Source: Brevibacterium sanguinis (GTDB lineage: Bacteria; Actinomycetota; Actinomycetes; Actinomycetales; Brevibacteriaceae). Taken from it: a stretch of DNA of 64,000 nucleotides. Below are positions 49,085 to 58,436 of this stretch, in pieces; the stretch's first letter is position 1, and every line of letters starts with the position of its first letter. Location: positions 513,024 through 577,023 of the forward strand of contig NZ_QNSB01000001.1 of the NCBI RefSeq assembly GCF_003315415.1. The letters are read 5' to 3'. Both the position numbers and the translations under genes were made by a program. The notes beneath the pieces were generated by a model, which saw only the letters and a program-made list of their open reading frames with translations, had not been told where the DNA came from and made no database searches.

Positions 49085-49954
49085 ATGACCGAAACATGCA
49101 CTTCAGACGTCGCCATCGCAGGAAGGGCTGCACCGGATACTAACCATCGGTCTCCTTTCCTACGATGGGCCGGCGGAAAACGATGGCTGGTACCACAGAT
49201 CCAAACATTGCTGGGGGATGAGACGATCGCTCGATATCACGAACCTTTCTTAGGTGGAGGATCAGTCTTTTTTGGTATAGCACCACCCGTAATGTCATTT
49301 CTATCCGATCTGAATGAAGAACTCATTAACGTGTACAAGGAAGTACGTGATCAACCTGAAACTTTAGCCGAACTGATCAGAACGTATCCAAACACGTCCG
49401 AAGCCTACTATGAAGTACGTGCCTCAGAACCTGTCACTGCAATCGAGCAAGCAGCTCGATTCATATATCTTAACCATACTTCATTCAATGGCATTTTCCG
49501 GGTCAACTTGAAGGGAAAGTACAACGTTCCTTACGGTCATCGAAAGTACGTGAAACTGCCTACTCGTGCCGATCTTCAAGCGGCAAGTCGCCGGCTACAA
49601 TCTGCGGAGTTAACCAGTTGCAGTTTCGAACAGACAATAAGTCAGGTTCAAAGTGGAGATGTTGTATTTCTGGACCCGCCATATACAGTAGCTCATAATC
49701 AGAACGGATTCATAAAGTATAATCAACACCTCTTCTCATTTGACGATCAACGCAAGCTGGCAAGCGTAATTGAAAGTATCGCGACGGCTGGCGCGAAGTT
49801 CATACTCACAAACGCAGCCCACTCTTCCGTGTACGAACTGTTCGCACCACTTGGGCGTACTTTAACTATAACTCGGCCAAGTCTTATAGGCGGAAAGAAT
49901 GCGTCGCGAGGGCGCATTGAAGAATTGCTGTTTACGAACATCGGTGTAAAATGA
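49085..49954 (+). CDS. D12-class N6-adenine DNA methyltransferase (Dam-like)
   Basis: A 289-residue methyltransferase of the MethyltransfD12 family: RWAGGK at 27-32 (motif X), YHEPFLGGGSVFFG (motif I, SAM site), NHTSFNGIFRVNLKGKYNVP and catalytic DPPY at 197-200. It methylates adenine N6; the target sequence cannot be read off, though Dam-like enzymes often use GATC. ATG 49085 follows GGAGG; upstream in-frame codons to 48977 are not conserved-looking. It is much more AT-rich than its neighbours and overlaps the next gene by 4 nt (ATGA), so the two form a coupled unit, presumably modification plus effector. Confidence 0.92.
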   Translation: MTETCTSDVAIAGRAAPDTNHRSPFLRWAGGKRWLVPQIQTLLGDETIARYHEPFLGGGSVFFGIAPPVMSFLSDLNEELINVYKEVRDQPETLAELIRTYPNTSEAYYEVRASEPVTAIEQAARFIYLNHTSFNGIFRVNLKGKYNVPYGHRKYVKLPTRADLQAASRRLQSAELTSCSFEQTISQVQSGDVVFLDPPYTVAHNQNGFIKYNQHLFSFDDQRKLASVIESIATAGAKFILTNAAHSSVYELFAPLGRTLTITRPSLIGGKNASRGRIEELLFTNIGVK

Positions 49955-52239
49955 GCGACGGATTCAATCTGCTGGATAAAAATAAAATCAGGTCGGAAAT
50001 AATCAGACGTCAAAACCCCTACTTGAGGGAGAAGATACCTTACGAACGTCGCTCTGAATACGAAAACAGTGCTAAAGGCTGGGTCTTAGACAAAGAGCTG
50101 AAGACGAGCATCTGGATGCGTAGACCGAAGCCTCATGACGTGCTCTTCGAGGATAGGGTTTGGGCCATGTGCGCTCGCTTAGGTTTTGATCAGATAAACG
50201 CTGATAGGAACCTTCGAATTCAGTACGGCAAAGAAAAGAATGAAGCTAAGCAGATCGATGTTCTAGCTGCAGACGACGAGGTCGTGCTGGTGATAGAATG
50301 CAAATCGTCAAACGCCGACAAGGCTCCTACGCATCAGTTTAAAGGCGAGATCGAAGCCATTAGCGGCTATCGTCCAGGTCTTATACGATCCTTGAGGAAC
50401 GAGTTCCCTGGTCGAAAGATCAAGTTTATATTTGCTGCTAGCAACATTGCGGTAAGCAAGAATACGATCAATAGAATAGAATCATCCGATATTGCATACT
50501 TGGATGAAGAGGCGATAGATTACTACCATGAACTAGCGGATCATCTGGGATCGGCATCTAAGTTCCAATTATTAGGCAATCTTTTTCACGGTCAAAAGAT
50601 TTCCGCCATGAACACAACGGTGCCAGCGATTCGCGGAAAGATGGGGGGATATACTTACTACTCATTTGCAATTGAACCAGAACGCCTTCTTAAGATCGCG
50701 TATGTCTTGCATCGCAATAATGCCAATACGCGCTGGATGCCGACTTATCAAAGAATTATCAAGAAGCCACGGTTGAAGAGCGTAGGGGAGTTCATCGAGA
50801 ACGGAGGATTCTTTCCAAACTCGCTGATTATCAATATCAACAACGCGGGCCGTCCACTAAAGTTTGATAAAGTACAAAAATCCGACGGGACCGATTCGCT
50901 GGGCATTCTGCACCTCCCTGCGAAGTACAGGTCAGCGTACGTTATAGATGGTCAGCACCGTCTTTATGGCTATGCGCATTCAGACCGTGCTGCTACTGAG
51001 CTTGTCCCGGTAGTGGCTTTTGTGGATATGCCAGGTCAGAAGCAACTTGAAATGTTCATGGATATTAACGAGAACCAACAGTCTGTTCCGAAGAATTTGC
51101 GATTGACGTTGAAGACTGACCTGGAATGGGAAAGTCCTGACATGAAACGTCAGGCAGAAGCTCTGAAGCTTAAAGTCGCTCAGTTGCTTGGGGAGCAGAA
51201 GACATCTCCATTGCGGGGACGCGTAGTCATAGGTGAGGAGAAAGCTTCCGAGCGACGTTGTATAAGCTTGGATGCGATCGGCCGCGGGATCGATCGCGGA
51301 GGGTTTATTGGCGAGTTTACTAAAAATTCGATGAAGAAGGCTGGATCCTTCTATCGCGGTTCCATTGACGCGACGTTAGAGCCGCTGACAGATTTCCTTG
51401 AGCTCTGTTTCGATCGTTTTCGGATTCAACTTGCGGCACAGTGGGATTTGGGTCGAGGTGAGGGTGGTTTTGTTTTCACTAACGCCGGTACCGAAGCGAT
51501 TCTGAGAGTCACCGGAGACGTGGTGGATTTCTTGATTAGCGAAGGAACGATTGATCCATTAGGTCAGACCCCTGACGAATTGTTTCCCCCTGTATGTGAA
51601 CTTCTTGATATTGTCATTGAATACATTGACGGTTTGAGCCCTGATCAAGTATCTGAGTTTCGGACTTGGCTTGGTAGTGGTGGTCCTACGAGGTACTGGC
51701 GTAATTTTCAGGGTGCTATAGTGGCGAGGCGTCGGGACTTTCAGCCAGAGGGGTACCGGGAATGGTTGCGTAACCAGGAGAAGCAGTTTAATTCGGAATC
51801 GTACACTATGATTAATGATATAGAGAATTTCCTTCGTGATGATATCCGCCGAAACTTGGAGGATGAGTTTGGCTCCGATTGGTACAAAATAGGCGTTCCG
51901 AAGCAAGTTTATCAAGAAGCCCAGTCGACTGCTGCTGCTAAGAACTACGATTCCCCGACGGGGGTTTCAGTGAGTTGGTGGGATTGTTTGTATATTGTCA
52001 GTTATCAGAAAATACTTCTTCACTTCAAGCACGACGTCTGGTTACGGCGATTCGATTCGCGGTACACTATGCCCAGCTCCCAAGGATCTGCCAGAAAGGC
52101 TAAGGTTGATTGGATGAATCAATTGAATGATATCCGAAATGATGTAATGCATAACCGCGCGGTTACTGAGGATCAGTTCACCTTCCTGCAGTCTGTTTAT
52201 TCTCATTTTGTGGTAGGGAGCGGAAGGCGTGAAACGTGA
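49951..52239 (+). CDS. PD-(D/E)xK nuclease-like / DGQHR / HEPN-like multidomain protein
   Basis: A 762-residue protein with three recognisable parts. Near the front, Asp103 in KQIDVLAADDE and Glu116-x-Lys118 in LVIECKSS give the PD-(D/E)xK nuclease spacing. DGQHR at 333-337 (AYVIDGQHRLYG) is the hallmark of DndB-like/DGQHR proteins in the ParB-like fold. Near the end, Arg729 and His734 in NDIRNDVMHNRA form the R-x4-H motif of HEPN RNases. It overlaps the methyltransferase by 4 nt. The likely role is an effector of a restriction or abortive defence system, with the methyltransferase protecting self DNA. Family-level function is known for the parts, not for this arrangement. Composition is AT-rich, which suggests transfer. 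Confidence 0.78.
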   Translation: MSDGFNLLDKNKIRSEIIRRQNPYLREKIPYERRSEYENSAKGWVLDKELKTSIWMRRPKPHDVLFEDRVWAMCARLGFDQINADRNLRIQYGKEKNEAKQIDVLAADDEVVLVIECKSSNADKAPTHQFKGEIEAISGYRPGLIRSLRNEFPGRKIKFIFAASNIAVSKNTINRIESSDIAYLDEEAIDYYHELADHLGSASKFQLLGNLFHGQKISAMNTTVPAIRGKMGGYTYYSFAIEPERLLKIAYVLHRNNANTRWMPTYQRIIKKPRLKSVGEFIENGGFFPNSLIININNAGRPLKFDKVQKSDGTDSLGILHLPAKYRSAYVIDGQHRLYGYAHSDRAATELVPVVAFVDMPGQKQLEMFMDINENQQSVPKNLRLTLKTDLEWESPDMKRQAEALKLKVAQLLGEQKTSPLRGRVVIGEEKASERRCISLDAIGRGIDRGGFIGEFTKNSMKKAGSFYRGSIDATLEPLTDFLELCFDRFRIQLAAQWDLGRGEGGFVFTNAGTEAILRVTGDVVDFLISEGTIDPLGQTPDELFPPVCELLDIVIEYIDGLSPDQVSEFRTWLGSGGPTRYWRNFQGAIVARRRDFQPEGYREWLRNQEKQFNSESYTMINDIENFLRDDIRRNLEDEFGSDWYKIGVPKQVYQEAQSTAAAKNYDSPTGVSVSWWDCLYIVSYQKILLHFKHDVWLRRFDSRYTMPSSQGSARKAKVDWMNQLNDIRNDVMHNRAVTEDQFTFLQSVYSHFVVGSGRRET

Positions 52240-52926
52240 GGTGCTGATGCGTTCTATGTTGTACGGTCCGCTACAGAGTTCTGGTACGGGTTGGTGGGTG
52301 GAGGAGCTGGGGCATGCGTAAACGTTGGCCTAGCGGCGATAGGAAGTCGGGAGCGTAGGCAGCGAAACTCATTCAAGAGAACTATCGGAACATTGATCGT
52401 CGTCGTGACGAGCAGTTTGTAGAGATTGCTCTGGCATTATTGTTGGATTCCGCGGAGAACAGCCGACGGTTTTCCCTGGTCTTGATGCTCATCTCCAACG
52501 CACAGATGATGTCGCGTTCAGCACTCAGCTCAACGGCGACGGCGCCAATTCGGGCAGAGTCGATCTTTTGGAGTGACAATGTGTTCCGGTCGAGCTCAAG
52601 CTGTGGGCTCCGTTGGCGCTCGCCCAAGCATACGAAGCCTATGCCGACGTGGTGGCCGGACGACCTTGGCGCGGAGGGTTGGCTTGAGGAAGCGATCGTT
52701 TCGACTGTGCGGTGTGCACGCGGTGATCTTTCAGTTGCGTTCGAGGGGTTCGACCATGCTGCATGCGTCGAGTACTGAAGATGCTGGCATGCTTTCTGAC
52801 TGTCGGGGGAGCCACTTGATCATTTGTTATAAATGAACGCGGGGAGCCACTCAGCGTTCCTCGTGTTCATATTCAGAATCAACGTGGCGTCCAGTTCTTG
52901 CGGTCGTTGCGCTGTCTGCTGACCCC
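52240..52926 (+). pseudogene. Decayed coding stretch, 3' of the DGQHR gene
   Basis: No intact gene. Pieces in different forward frames read like protein: RRRDEQFVEIALALLLDSAE and SRRFSLVL (from about 52401), then LQRTDDVAFSTQLNGDGANS in a second frame, and VELKLWAPLALAQAYEAYAD in a third, each ended by stops. This looks like a frameshifted relic, perhaps of the same transferred island. I do not recognise the ancestor. The segment 52780-52926 shows nothing. Confidence 0.35.
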
Positions 52927-53901
52927 TCACACCGTCAGCACAACCTTCCCCGTCGTCTTCCGCCCCTCGAGCGCACGGTGCGCCTCGGCGGCCTCGGGCA
53001 GGGGGAACGTGGCACCAACACGGAAGTCGAGCCAGCCGTGCTCGAGGCCGTTGAAGAGCATCGAGGCACGCTTGGCCAGCTGCTCGGGGGTGCGGACGAA
53101 CCACTGCAGGCTAGGTCGGGAGAGGAAGATCCCGCCGGAGGAGTTCAGCCGCTGGATGTCGAACGGCGGCACCTGACCTGACGACCCGCCGAACAGCACC
53201 ATCGAGCCGAGCGGCTTGAGCGACGCGAGCGACGCATCGAAGGTGTCCTTGCCGACGCCGTCGTAGACGACCTCGACGCCCTCACCATTCGTCAGTTCCT
53301 TGACCTTGGCGGTGATGTCGACGCCCTCACCGTAGAGGAAGGCCTCGTCGGCGCCGGCCTTGCGGGACAGCTCAGCCTTCTCCTCGGTGCTCACGGTCGT
53401 GATGACCTTGCCGCCCAGGTGCTTGATGATCTGAGTGAGCAGGAGGCCGACCCCGCCGGCGCCGGCATGGACCAGTGCGGTCTGCCCCGGCTTGATCTCG
53501 TGCGATGAGGTCGCGAGGTACTGGGCGGTGAGCCCCTGCAGCGGCATCGCGGCGGCCACCTCGGTGCGGACGAACTCGGGGACGGAGAGGATCATGTCCG
53601 CATCCGCGACAACCTGCGTGGAGTAGGAGCCATGGGCGTCGTGCCAGGCGACGCGGTCGCCGAGGGACCAGCTCTCGACACCCTCGCCCACCTCGGCGAT
53701 CCGGCCCGTGCCCTCGACGCCGACGACGTGCGGGTACTCCATCGGATAGACGCCCGAGCGTCGGTACGTGTCGATGAAGTTGACGCCGGCGGCCTCGACA
53801 TCGATGAGGACCTCGCCGGGTCCAGGCTGCGGAGTCTCGATCTCGGAGAACTCGAGGACCTCGGGTCCTCCGGCCTGCATCGCCCGAACTGCCTGCGTCA
53901 T
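52927..53901 (-). CDS. NADPH:quinone oxidoreductase-like (zeta-crystallin type MDR)
   Basis: A 324-residue medium-chain dehydrogenase/reductase without structural zinc ligands. Motifs: TPQPGPGEVLIDVEAAGVNF at the front, VVGVEGTGRIAEVGEGV, and the Rossmann motif VHAGAGGVGLLLTQIIKHLG. It fits quinone oxidoreductase QorA. Its 5' end is 44 nt from argC on the other strand, so their promoters lie in the same short gap. Function beyond one- or two-electron quinone or enone reduction is not clear. Confidence 0.9.
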   Translation of the reverse strand: MTQAVRAMQAGGPEVLEFSEIETPQPGPGEVLIDVEAAGVNFIDTYRRSGVYPMEYPHVVGVEGTGRIAEVGEGVESWSLGDRVAWHDAHGSYSTQVVADADMILSVPEFVRTEVAAAMPLQGLTAQYLATSSHEIKPGQTALVHAGAGGVGLLLTQIIKHLGGKVITTVSTEEKAELSRKAGADEAFLYGEGVDITAKVKELTNGEGVEVVYDGVGKDTFDASLASLKPLGSMVLFGGSSGQVPPFDIQRLNSSGGIFLSRPSLQWFVRTPEQLAKRASMLFNGLEHGWLDFRVGATFPLPEAAEAHRALEGRKTTGKVVLTV

Positions 53902-53910
53902 GACGCCTCC

Positions 53911-53948
53911 TGCATATTCATCTAAGGTTTGGTATAGTTATGCAAATG
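53911..53948 (+). promoter_or_regulatory. argC promoter, leaderless start, possible ArgR site
   Basis: TATAGT (53933-53938) is a good -10. The predicted first transcribed base falls at 53944-53946, exactly on ATG 53946. The mRNA would therefore be leaderless. TGCATA (53911-53916) and TATGCA (53939-53944) form an inverted repeat, and TTCAT/ATGAA flank it, similar in character to the AT-rich palindromic ARG boxes. ArgR is encoded in the same operon, so feedback control is expected. Confidence 0.5.
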
Positions 53949-55055
53949 AACGATCTTACGGTTGCCGTCTCCGGCGCCACCGGCTATGCCGGCGGAGAGG
54001 TGCTGCGTCTCCTCAGCACTCACCCTACTGTGAACGTCACCACGGTGTGCGGTCATTCCTCGGTGGGTGAGACGCTCGGGAAGCATCAGCCGCACCTGCC
54101 CCGATACGCCGACCTCGTCGTCCAGGACTCCACCGCCGAGGTGCTCGCCGGACACGACATCGTCGTCCTCGCCCTGCCCCACGGGCAGTCGGGAGCGATC
54201 GCCGCCGAACTCGCCGAGACCAGCCCCGACACCCTTATCGTCGACCTCGCCGCCGATCACCGGCTCATCAGTGCCGAGGCCTGGGAGCAGTTCTACGGCT
54301 CCGCCCACCAGGGCACCTGGACCTACGGACTGCCGGAGATGCTCCGTGCCGATGGCACCAAGCAGCGCGAGGCGCTCAAGGACACGAAGCGCATCGCCGT
54401 GCCCGGCTGCAACGTCACCGCCGTTACCCTGGGCCTCGCGCCGATCCTCAAGGACGGGCTCATCGCCCCGGCCGGCCTCAACGCGGTCCTCGCCAACGGC
54501 GTCTCCGGCGCCGGCAAAGCACTCAAGCCGCACCTCACCGCTGCCGAGATCCTCGGCGACGCCTCCCCATACGGCACCGGCGGCACGCACCGGCACGTGC
54601 CCGAGATCGAACAGAACCTCAACGGCGTCCTCGGCGAGGATGCCGCGAACGGCCCCACCCGGATCTCGTTCACCCCGACCCTCGTCCCGATGTCCCGCGG
54701 CATCCTCGCGACGCTCACCGCCGACCCTGGCCCCCAGGCACCGCAGACCGCGGACGGTTCCCTCGACGAGACGGCCATCATCGGCGCACTGCAGCGCTCC
54801 TTCGCCGAGGCCTATGCCGACGAACCGTTCGTCCGGCTCCTGCCCGCAGGTCAATGGCCGCGCACCTCGGCGACGACCGGATCCAACGTCGCCCAGATCC
54901 AGTTCACCGTCGACGAACGCGCCAGCAAGGTCCTCGTCGTCGTCGCCCTCGACAACCTGGTCCGCGGCACCGCCGGCCAGGCCATCCAGTCCATCCACCT
55001 GGCGCTCGGTCTCGAGGAGACGACCGCCCTGCCACTCGAAGGAGTCGCCCCATGA
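53946..55055 (+). CDS. argC: N-acetyl-gamma-glutamyl-phosphate reductase
   Basis: A 369-residue NADPH enzyme of arginine synthesis that makes N-acetylglutamate semialdehyde. It starts with the Rossmann motif AVSGATGYAGGEVLRLLSTH, has the catalytic cysteine in VPGCNVTAVTLGLAP and the GTGGTHRHVPEIEQ loop. I prefer ATG 53946 over 53940 because of the -10 box just upstream. It overlaps argJ by 4 nt. Confidence 0.95.
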   Translation: MNDLTVAVSGATGYAGGEVLRLLSTHPTVNVTTVCGHSSVGETLGKHQPHLPRYADLVVQDSTAEVLAGHDIVVLALPHGQSGAIAAELAETSPDTLIVDLAADHRLISAEAWEQFYGSAHQGTWTYGLPEMLRADGTKQREALKDTKRIAVPGCNVTAVTLGLAPILKDGLIAPAGLNAVLANGVSGAGKALKPHLTAAEILGDASPYGTGGTHRHVPEIEQNLNGVLGEDAANGPTRISFTPTLVPMSRGILATLTADPGPQAPQTADGSLDETAIIGALQRSFAEAYADEPFVRLLPAGQWPRTSATTGSNVAQIQFTVDERASKVLVVVALDNLVRGTAGQAIQSIHLALGLEETTALPLEGVAP

Positions 55056-56218
55056 GCGTGACCGCAGCCCGGGGCTTCACCGCCTCCGGACTCATCGCCG
55101 GCCTCAAGCCGAGCGGGAAGAAGGACCTGGCGCTCGTCGTCAACACCGGACCGGCCGACGCCGTCGCCGCCGTCTACACGTCGAACCGGTGCAAGGCCAA
55201 CCCCGTCCTGTGGTCGGAGAAGGCCTCGGCGAATGGCCGCGCCCGTGCCGTCGTCCTCAACTCCGGCGGCGCCAACTGCTACACCGGCGACTTCGGGTAC
55301 GAGACGACGACGCTCACCGCCGAGACGACGGCGCGCCTCCTCGGAGACGTCGACCCCGGCGACGTCCTCGTCTGCTCGACCGGGCTCATCGGCGTCGGCG
55401 GCCAGGACTTCCGCGACCGCATCATCGACAACCTCCCGCAGCTCGTCTCCACCGCAGCAGCCGATGACGCCGGCGGAGTCGACGCCGCCGAGGCGATCAT
55501 GACGACCGACACCGTCGCGAAGACCTCCGTGCGCACCGGCGACGGCGGCTACACCGTCGGCGGGATGGCCAAGGGCGCGGGCATGCTGGCCCCGGGGCTC
55601 GCGACGATGCTCGTCGTCCTCACCACCGACGCCGCCGTCGACGCCGCCGGACTCGACGCCGCCCTGCGCGGCGCGACGAGCCAGAGCTTCGACCGCCTCG
55701 ACACCGACGGCTGCATGTCGACGAACGACACCGTCATCCTCATGGGCTCCGGCGCCTCCGAGGTCACCCCTGACGCGGACGAATTCTCGGCGATCGTCAA
55801 GGACGTCTGCCTCGACCTCATGCACCAGCTCCACGTCGACGCCGAAGGCGCCCACCACGACATCGCGATCACCACCCAGGGCGCCGCCTCCGAGGCCGAG
55901 GCGGTAATGGTCTCCCGCTCGGTGGGCCGGTCGAACCTGTTCAAGGCCGCGATCTTCGGCGAGGACCCGAACTGGGGCCGCGTCGTCGCCCAGGTGGGCA
56001 CCACCTCGGCGGAGTTCGACCCCGCGAACATCGACGTCACCATCAACGGGGTTCGCGTGTGCCAGGCCTCCGGACCTGATGCCGACCCCGAACTCGTGAC
56101 CTTCGAGCGCACCGTCGACGTCGTCATCGACCTGAACGTCGGCGACGCCTCCGCCACGATCTGGACCTCGGACCTCACCCACGATTACGTCGAAGAGAAC
56201 AGCGCCTACTCCACATGA
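55052..56218 (+). CDS. argJ: Glutamate N-acetyltransferase / ornithine acetyltransferase
   Basis: A 388-residue bifunctional enzyme of the acetyl-recycling arginine route. [10 protein letters not shown] and the autocleavage region [20 protein letters not shown] are present, with the nucleophilic threonine in ATML. The C-terminal part contains [16 protein letters not shown] 55052 overlaps the argC stop (ATGA). Because no argA or argE lies near, the cyclic pathway is likely. Confidence 0.95.
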   Translation: MSVTAARGFTASGLIAGLKPSGKKDLALVVNTGPADAVAAVYTSNRCKANPVLWSEKASANGRARAVVLNSGGANCYTGDFGYETTTLTAETTARLLGDVDPGDVLVCSTGLIGVGGQDFRDRIIDNLPQLVSTAAADDAGGVDAAEAIMTTDTVAKTSVRTGDGGYTVGGMAKGAGMLAPGLATMLVVLTTDAAVDAAGLDAALRGATSQSFDRLDTDGCMSTNDTVILMGSGASEVTPDADEFSAIVKDVCLDLMHQLHVDAEGAHHDIAITTQGAASEAEAVMVSRSVGRSNLFKAAIFGEDPNWGRVVAQVGTTSAEFDPANIDVTINGVRVCQASGPDADPELVTFERTVDVVIDLNVGDASATIWTSDLTHDYVEENSAYST

Positions 56219-57204
56219 GCAATCCCCACGACATGTCCACGAAGTCCACTGCCGCCCGGCTCGCCGCCGCCCAGGTCAAGGCCGAAGCCCTCACCGAGGC
56301 GCTGCCCTGGATCAAGACCTTCGCCGGTGCGACGATCGTCATCAAGTACGGCGGCAACGCCATGGTCTCCCCGGAGCTCCAGCAGTCCTTCGCCGACGAC
56401 ATCGCCTTCCTCCGCTTCGCCGGGATCCGTCCCGTCGTCGTCCACGGGGGAGGACCGCAGATCTCCTCGATGCTCGGCCGCCTCGGCATCGAATCCGAGT
56501 TCAAGGCCGGGCAGCGGGTGACGAGCGAAGAGGCCGCCGAGGTCATCCGCATGGTCCTCTCCGGCCAGGTCAACCGCGAGATCGTGTCCCGGATCAACAT
56601 GAACGGCAATGCCGCGATCGGCCTCTCCGGTGAGGACGCGGACCTCCTCCTCGCGCACAAGACCTACGCCGAGGTGGACGGAGAGACCGTCGACCTCGGC
56701 CGGGTGGGCGAGATCGCCGAGGTCAACACCACCGTCCTCCACGAACTCCTCGACGCCGGGCGGGTGCCCGTCATCTGCTCGATTGCCGCCGAGATCGGGG
56801 GAGAGGCCGGCAAACCGCTCAACGTCAACGCCGACCTCGCGGCGTCTGCGGTGGCGACCGCGCTCAAGGCGGAGAAGCTCATCATGCTCACCGACGTGCC
56901 CGGCCTCTACGCGAACTGGCCGGACACTTCGAGCCTCATCTCCCGCATCAGCCCGTCGACCCTGCGCGAGCTCCTGCCCTCGCTGGATTCGGGGATGATC
57001 CCGAAGATGACCGCCGCGCTCGAGGCGATCGAGCAGGGAGTCAAGCAGGCCCACATCATCGACGGCCGGATGGCGCATTCGCTGCTGCTCGAGATCTTCA
57101 CCTCCGAGGGCATCGGCACGATGGTCGAAGAGGCAGAGGTGGCTCCTGCGGCCCTGCGCGACGGACACCAGGCCCACCAGGAAGCAGGCAACGACGATGA
57201 CTGA
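56215..57204 (+). CDS. argB: Acetylglutamate kinase
   Basis: A 329-residue amino acid kinase: [13 protein letters not shown] near the front, [20 protein letters not shown] for substrate and phosphate, then [17 protein letters not shown] and the lysine in [13 protein letters not shown]. It phosphorylates N-acetylglutamate, usually the feedback-inhibited step. The N-terminal helix ([20 protein letters not shown]) is typical of arginine-inhibited hexameric forms. It overlaps argJ by 4 nt and argD by 8 nt. Confidence 0.95.
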   Translation: MSNPHDMSTKSTAARLAAAQVKAEALTEALPWIKTFAGATIVIKYGGNAMVSPELQQSFADDIAFLRFAGIRPVVVHGGGPQISSMLGRLGIESEFKAGQRVTSEEAAEVIRMVLSGQVNREIVSRINMNGNAAIGLSGEDADLLLAHKTYAEVDGETVDLGRVGEIAEVNTTVLHELLDAGRVPVICSIAAEIGGEAGKPLNVNADLAASAVATALKAEKLIMLTDVPGLYANWPDTSSLISRISPSTLRELLPSLDSGMIPKMTAALEAIEQGVKQAHIIDGRMAHSLLLEIFTSEGIGTMVEEAEVAPAALRDGHQAHQEAGNDDD

Positions 57205-58405
57205 CGCACAGACCTGGCGCGATGACTTCAGCCGCGTCCTCTCACCCGTCTTCGGCGCACCCCAGCTCGACCTCGTCCGCGGACAGGGCTCGAAAGTGTG
57301 GGACGCGAGCGGCAAGGAGTACCTCGACCTCCTCGCCGGAATCGCCGTCAACGCCCTCGGCCACTGCCACCCGGCGTGGGTCACAGCGATCAGCGAGCAG
57401 GCCGCCACCTTGGGGCACATCTCGAACTTCTTCACCTCCCCACCGCAGATCGCCCTGGCCTCCAAACTGCACGAGATCCTCGACCTGCCCCAGGGTTCGG
57501 CCGTGTTCCTCTCGAACTCCGGCGCCGAGGCGAACGAGGCCGCCTTCAAGATGGCCCGCCGCGCCGGGGGAGGGGGACGCCCGATCGTCATCGCCGTCGA
57601 GGGTGCCTTCCACGGCAGGACCATGGGCTCGCTCGCCCTGACGGCGAAGGCCGCCTACCGGGAGCCCTTCGCCCCGGGCGTGCCCGGCGTCGTCCATGTC
57701 CCCTACGGCGATGTCGACGCTCTCGCCGCCGCGATCAACGACACGTGCGCGGCCGTGTTCATCGAACCCATCCAGGGGGAGGTGGGCGTGCGCACCCACC
57801 CCGCCGGCTACCTCACCGCAGCCCGGGAACTCACCCGCGCCCACGGCGCACTCCTCATCCTCGACGAGGTCCAGTCCGGAGTCGGACGCACCGGCCACTG
57901 GTACGCCCACCAGGACCCGGAAATCGGCGAGGGCGTCGTCCCCGACATCATCACCTCGGCGAAGGGACTGGGCGGAGGCATGCCCATCGGGGCGACGATC
58001 ACCGTCGGGACCGCGAACACGAAGCTCCTCGAAGCCGGGCAGCACGGGACGACCTTCGGCGGCAACCCGCTCGCGACCGCCGCGGCGCTCGCCGTCCTCG
58101 AGACGATCGAGACCGAGGGACTCCTCGCCCATGTCCGCGAGACCGGGACATGGCTGCGCGGCGAACTCGAACAGACCGCGGGAGTCGCCTCGGTGAGCGG
58201 CACGGGACTCCTCGTCGGCATCGAACTCGACCCTGCCGCGACAGGCGGAGCCGACGCCAAGACCATCGCCGCCCGCGCCCTCGAGGCCGGATTCATCGTC
58301 AACCCGGTCACACCCGAGCGGCTGCGGCTGGCCCCGCCCCTGACCATCACGGCCGAGGAGCTGCAGACGTTCCTCACCGCACTGCCCGCCCTCATCGCCG
58401 GCTGA
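57197..58405 (+). CDS. argD: Acetylornithine aminotransferase
   Basis: A 402-residue class III aminotransferase. Motifs: [75 protein letters not shown] and the PLP lysine in [14 protein letters not shown]. It gives N-acetylornithine from the semialdehyde with glutamate as donor. The ATG at 57197 is inside the end of argB. Confidence 0.95.
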   Translation: MTDAQTWRDDFSRVLSPVFGAPQLDLVRGQGSKVWDASGKEYLDLLAGIAVNALGHCHPAWVTAISEQAATLGHISNFFTSPPQIALASKLHEILDLPQGSAVFLSNSGAEANEAAFKMARRAGGGGRPIVIAVEGAFHGRTMGSLALTAKAAYREPFAPGVPGVVHVPYGDVDALAAAINDTCAAVFIEPIQGEVGVRTHPAGYLTAARELTRAHGALLILDEVQSGVGRTGHWYAHQDPEIGEGVVPDIITSAKGLGGGMPIGATITVGTANTKLLEAGQHGTTFGGNPLATAAALAVLETIETEGLLAHVRETGTWLRGELEQTAGVASVSGTGLLVGIELDPAATGGADAKTIAARALEAGFIVNPVTPERLRLAPPLTITAEELQTFLTALPALIAG

Positions 58406-58436
58406 GACTGACGCCACCGCCACCCGAAGGACCACC

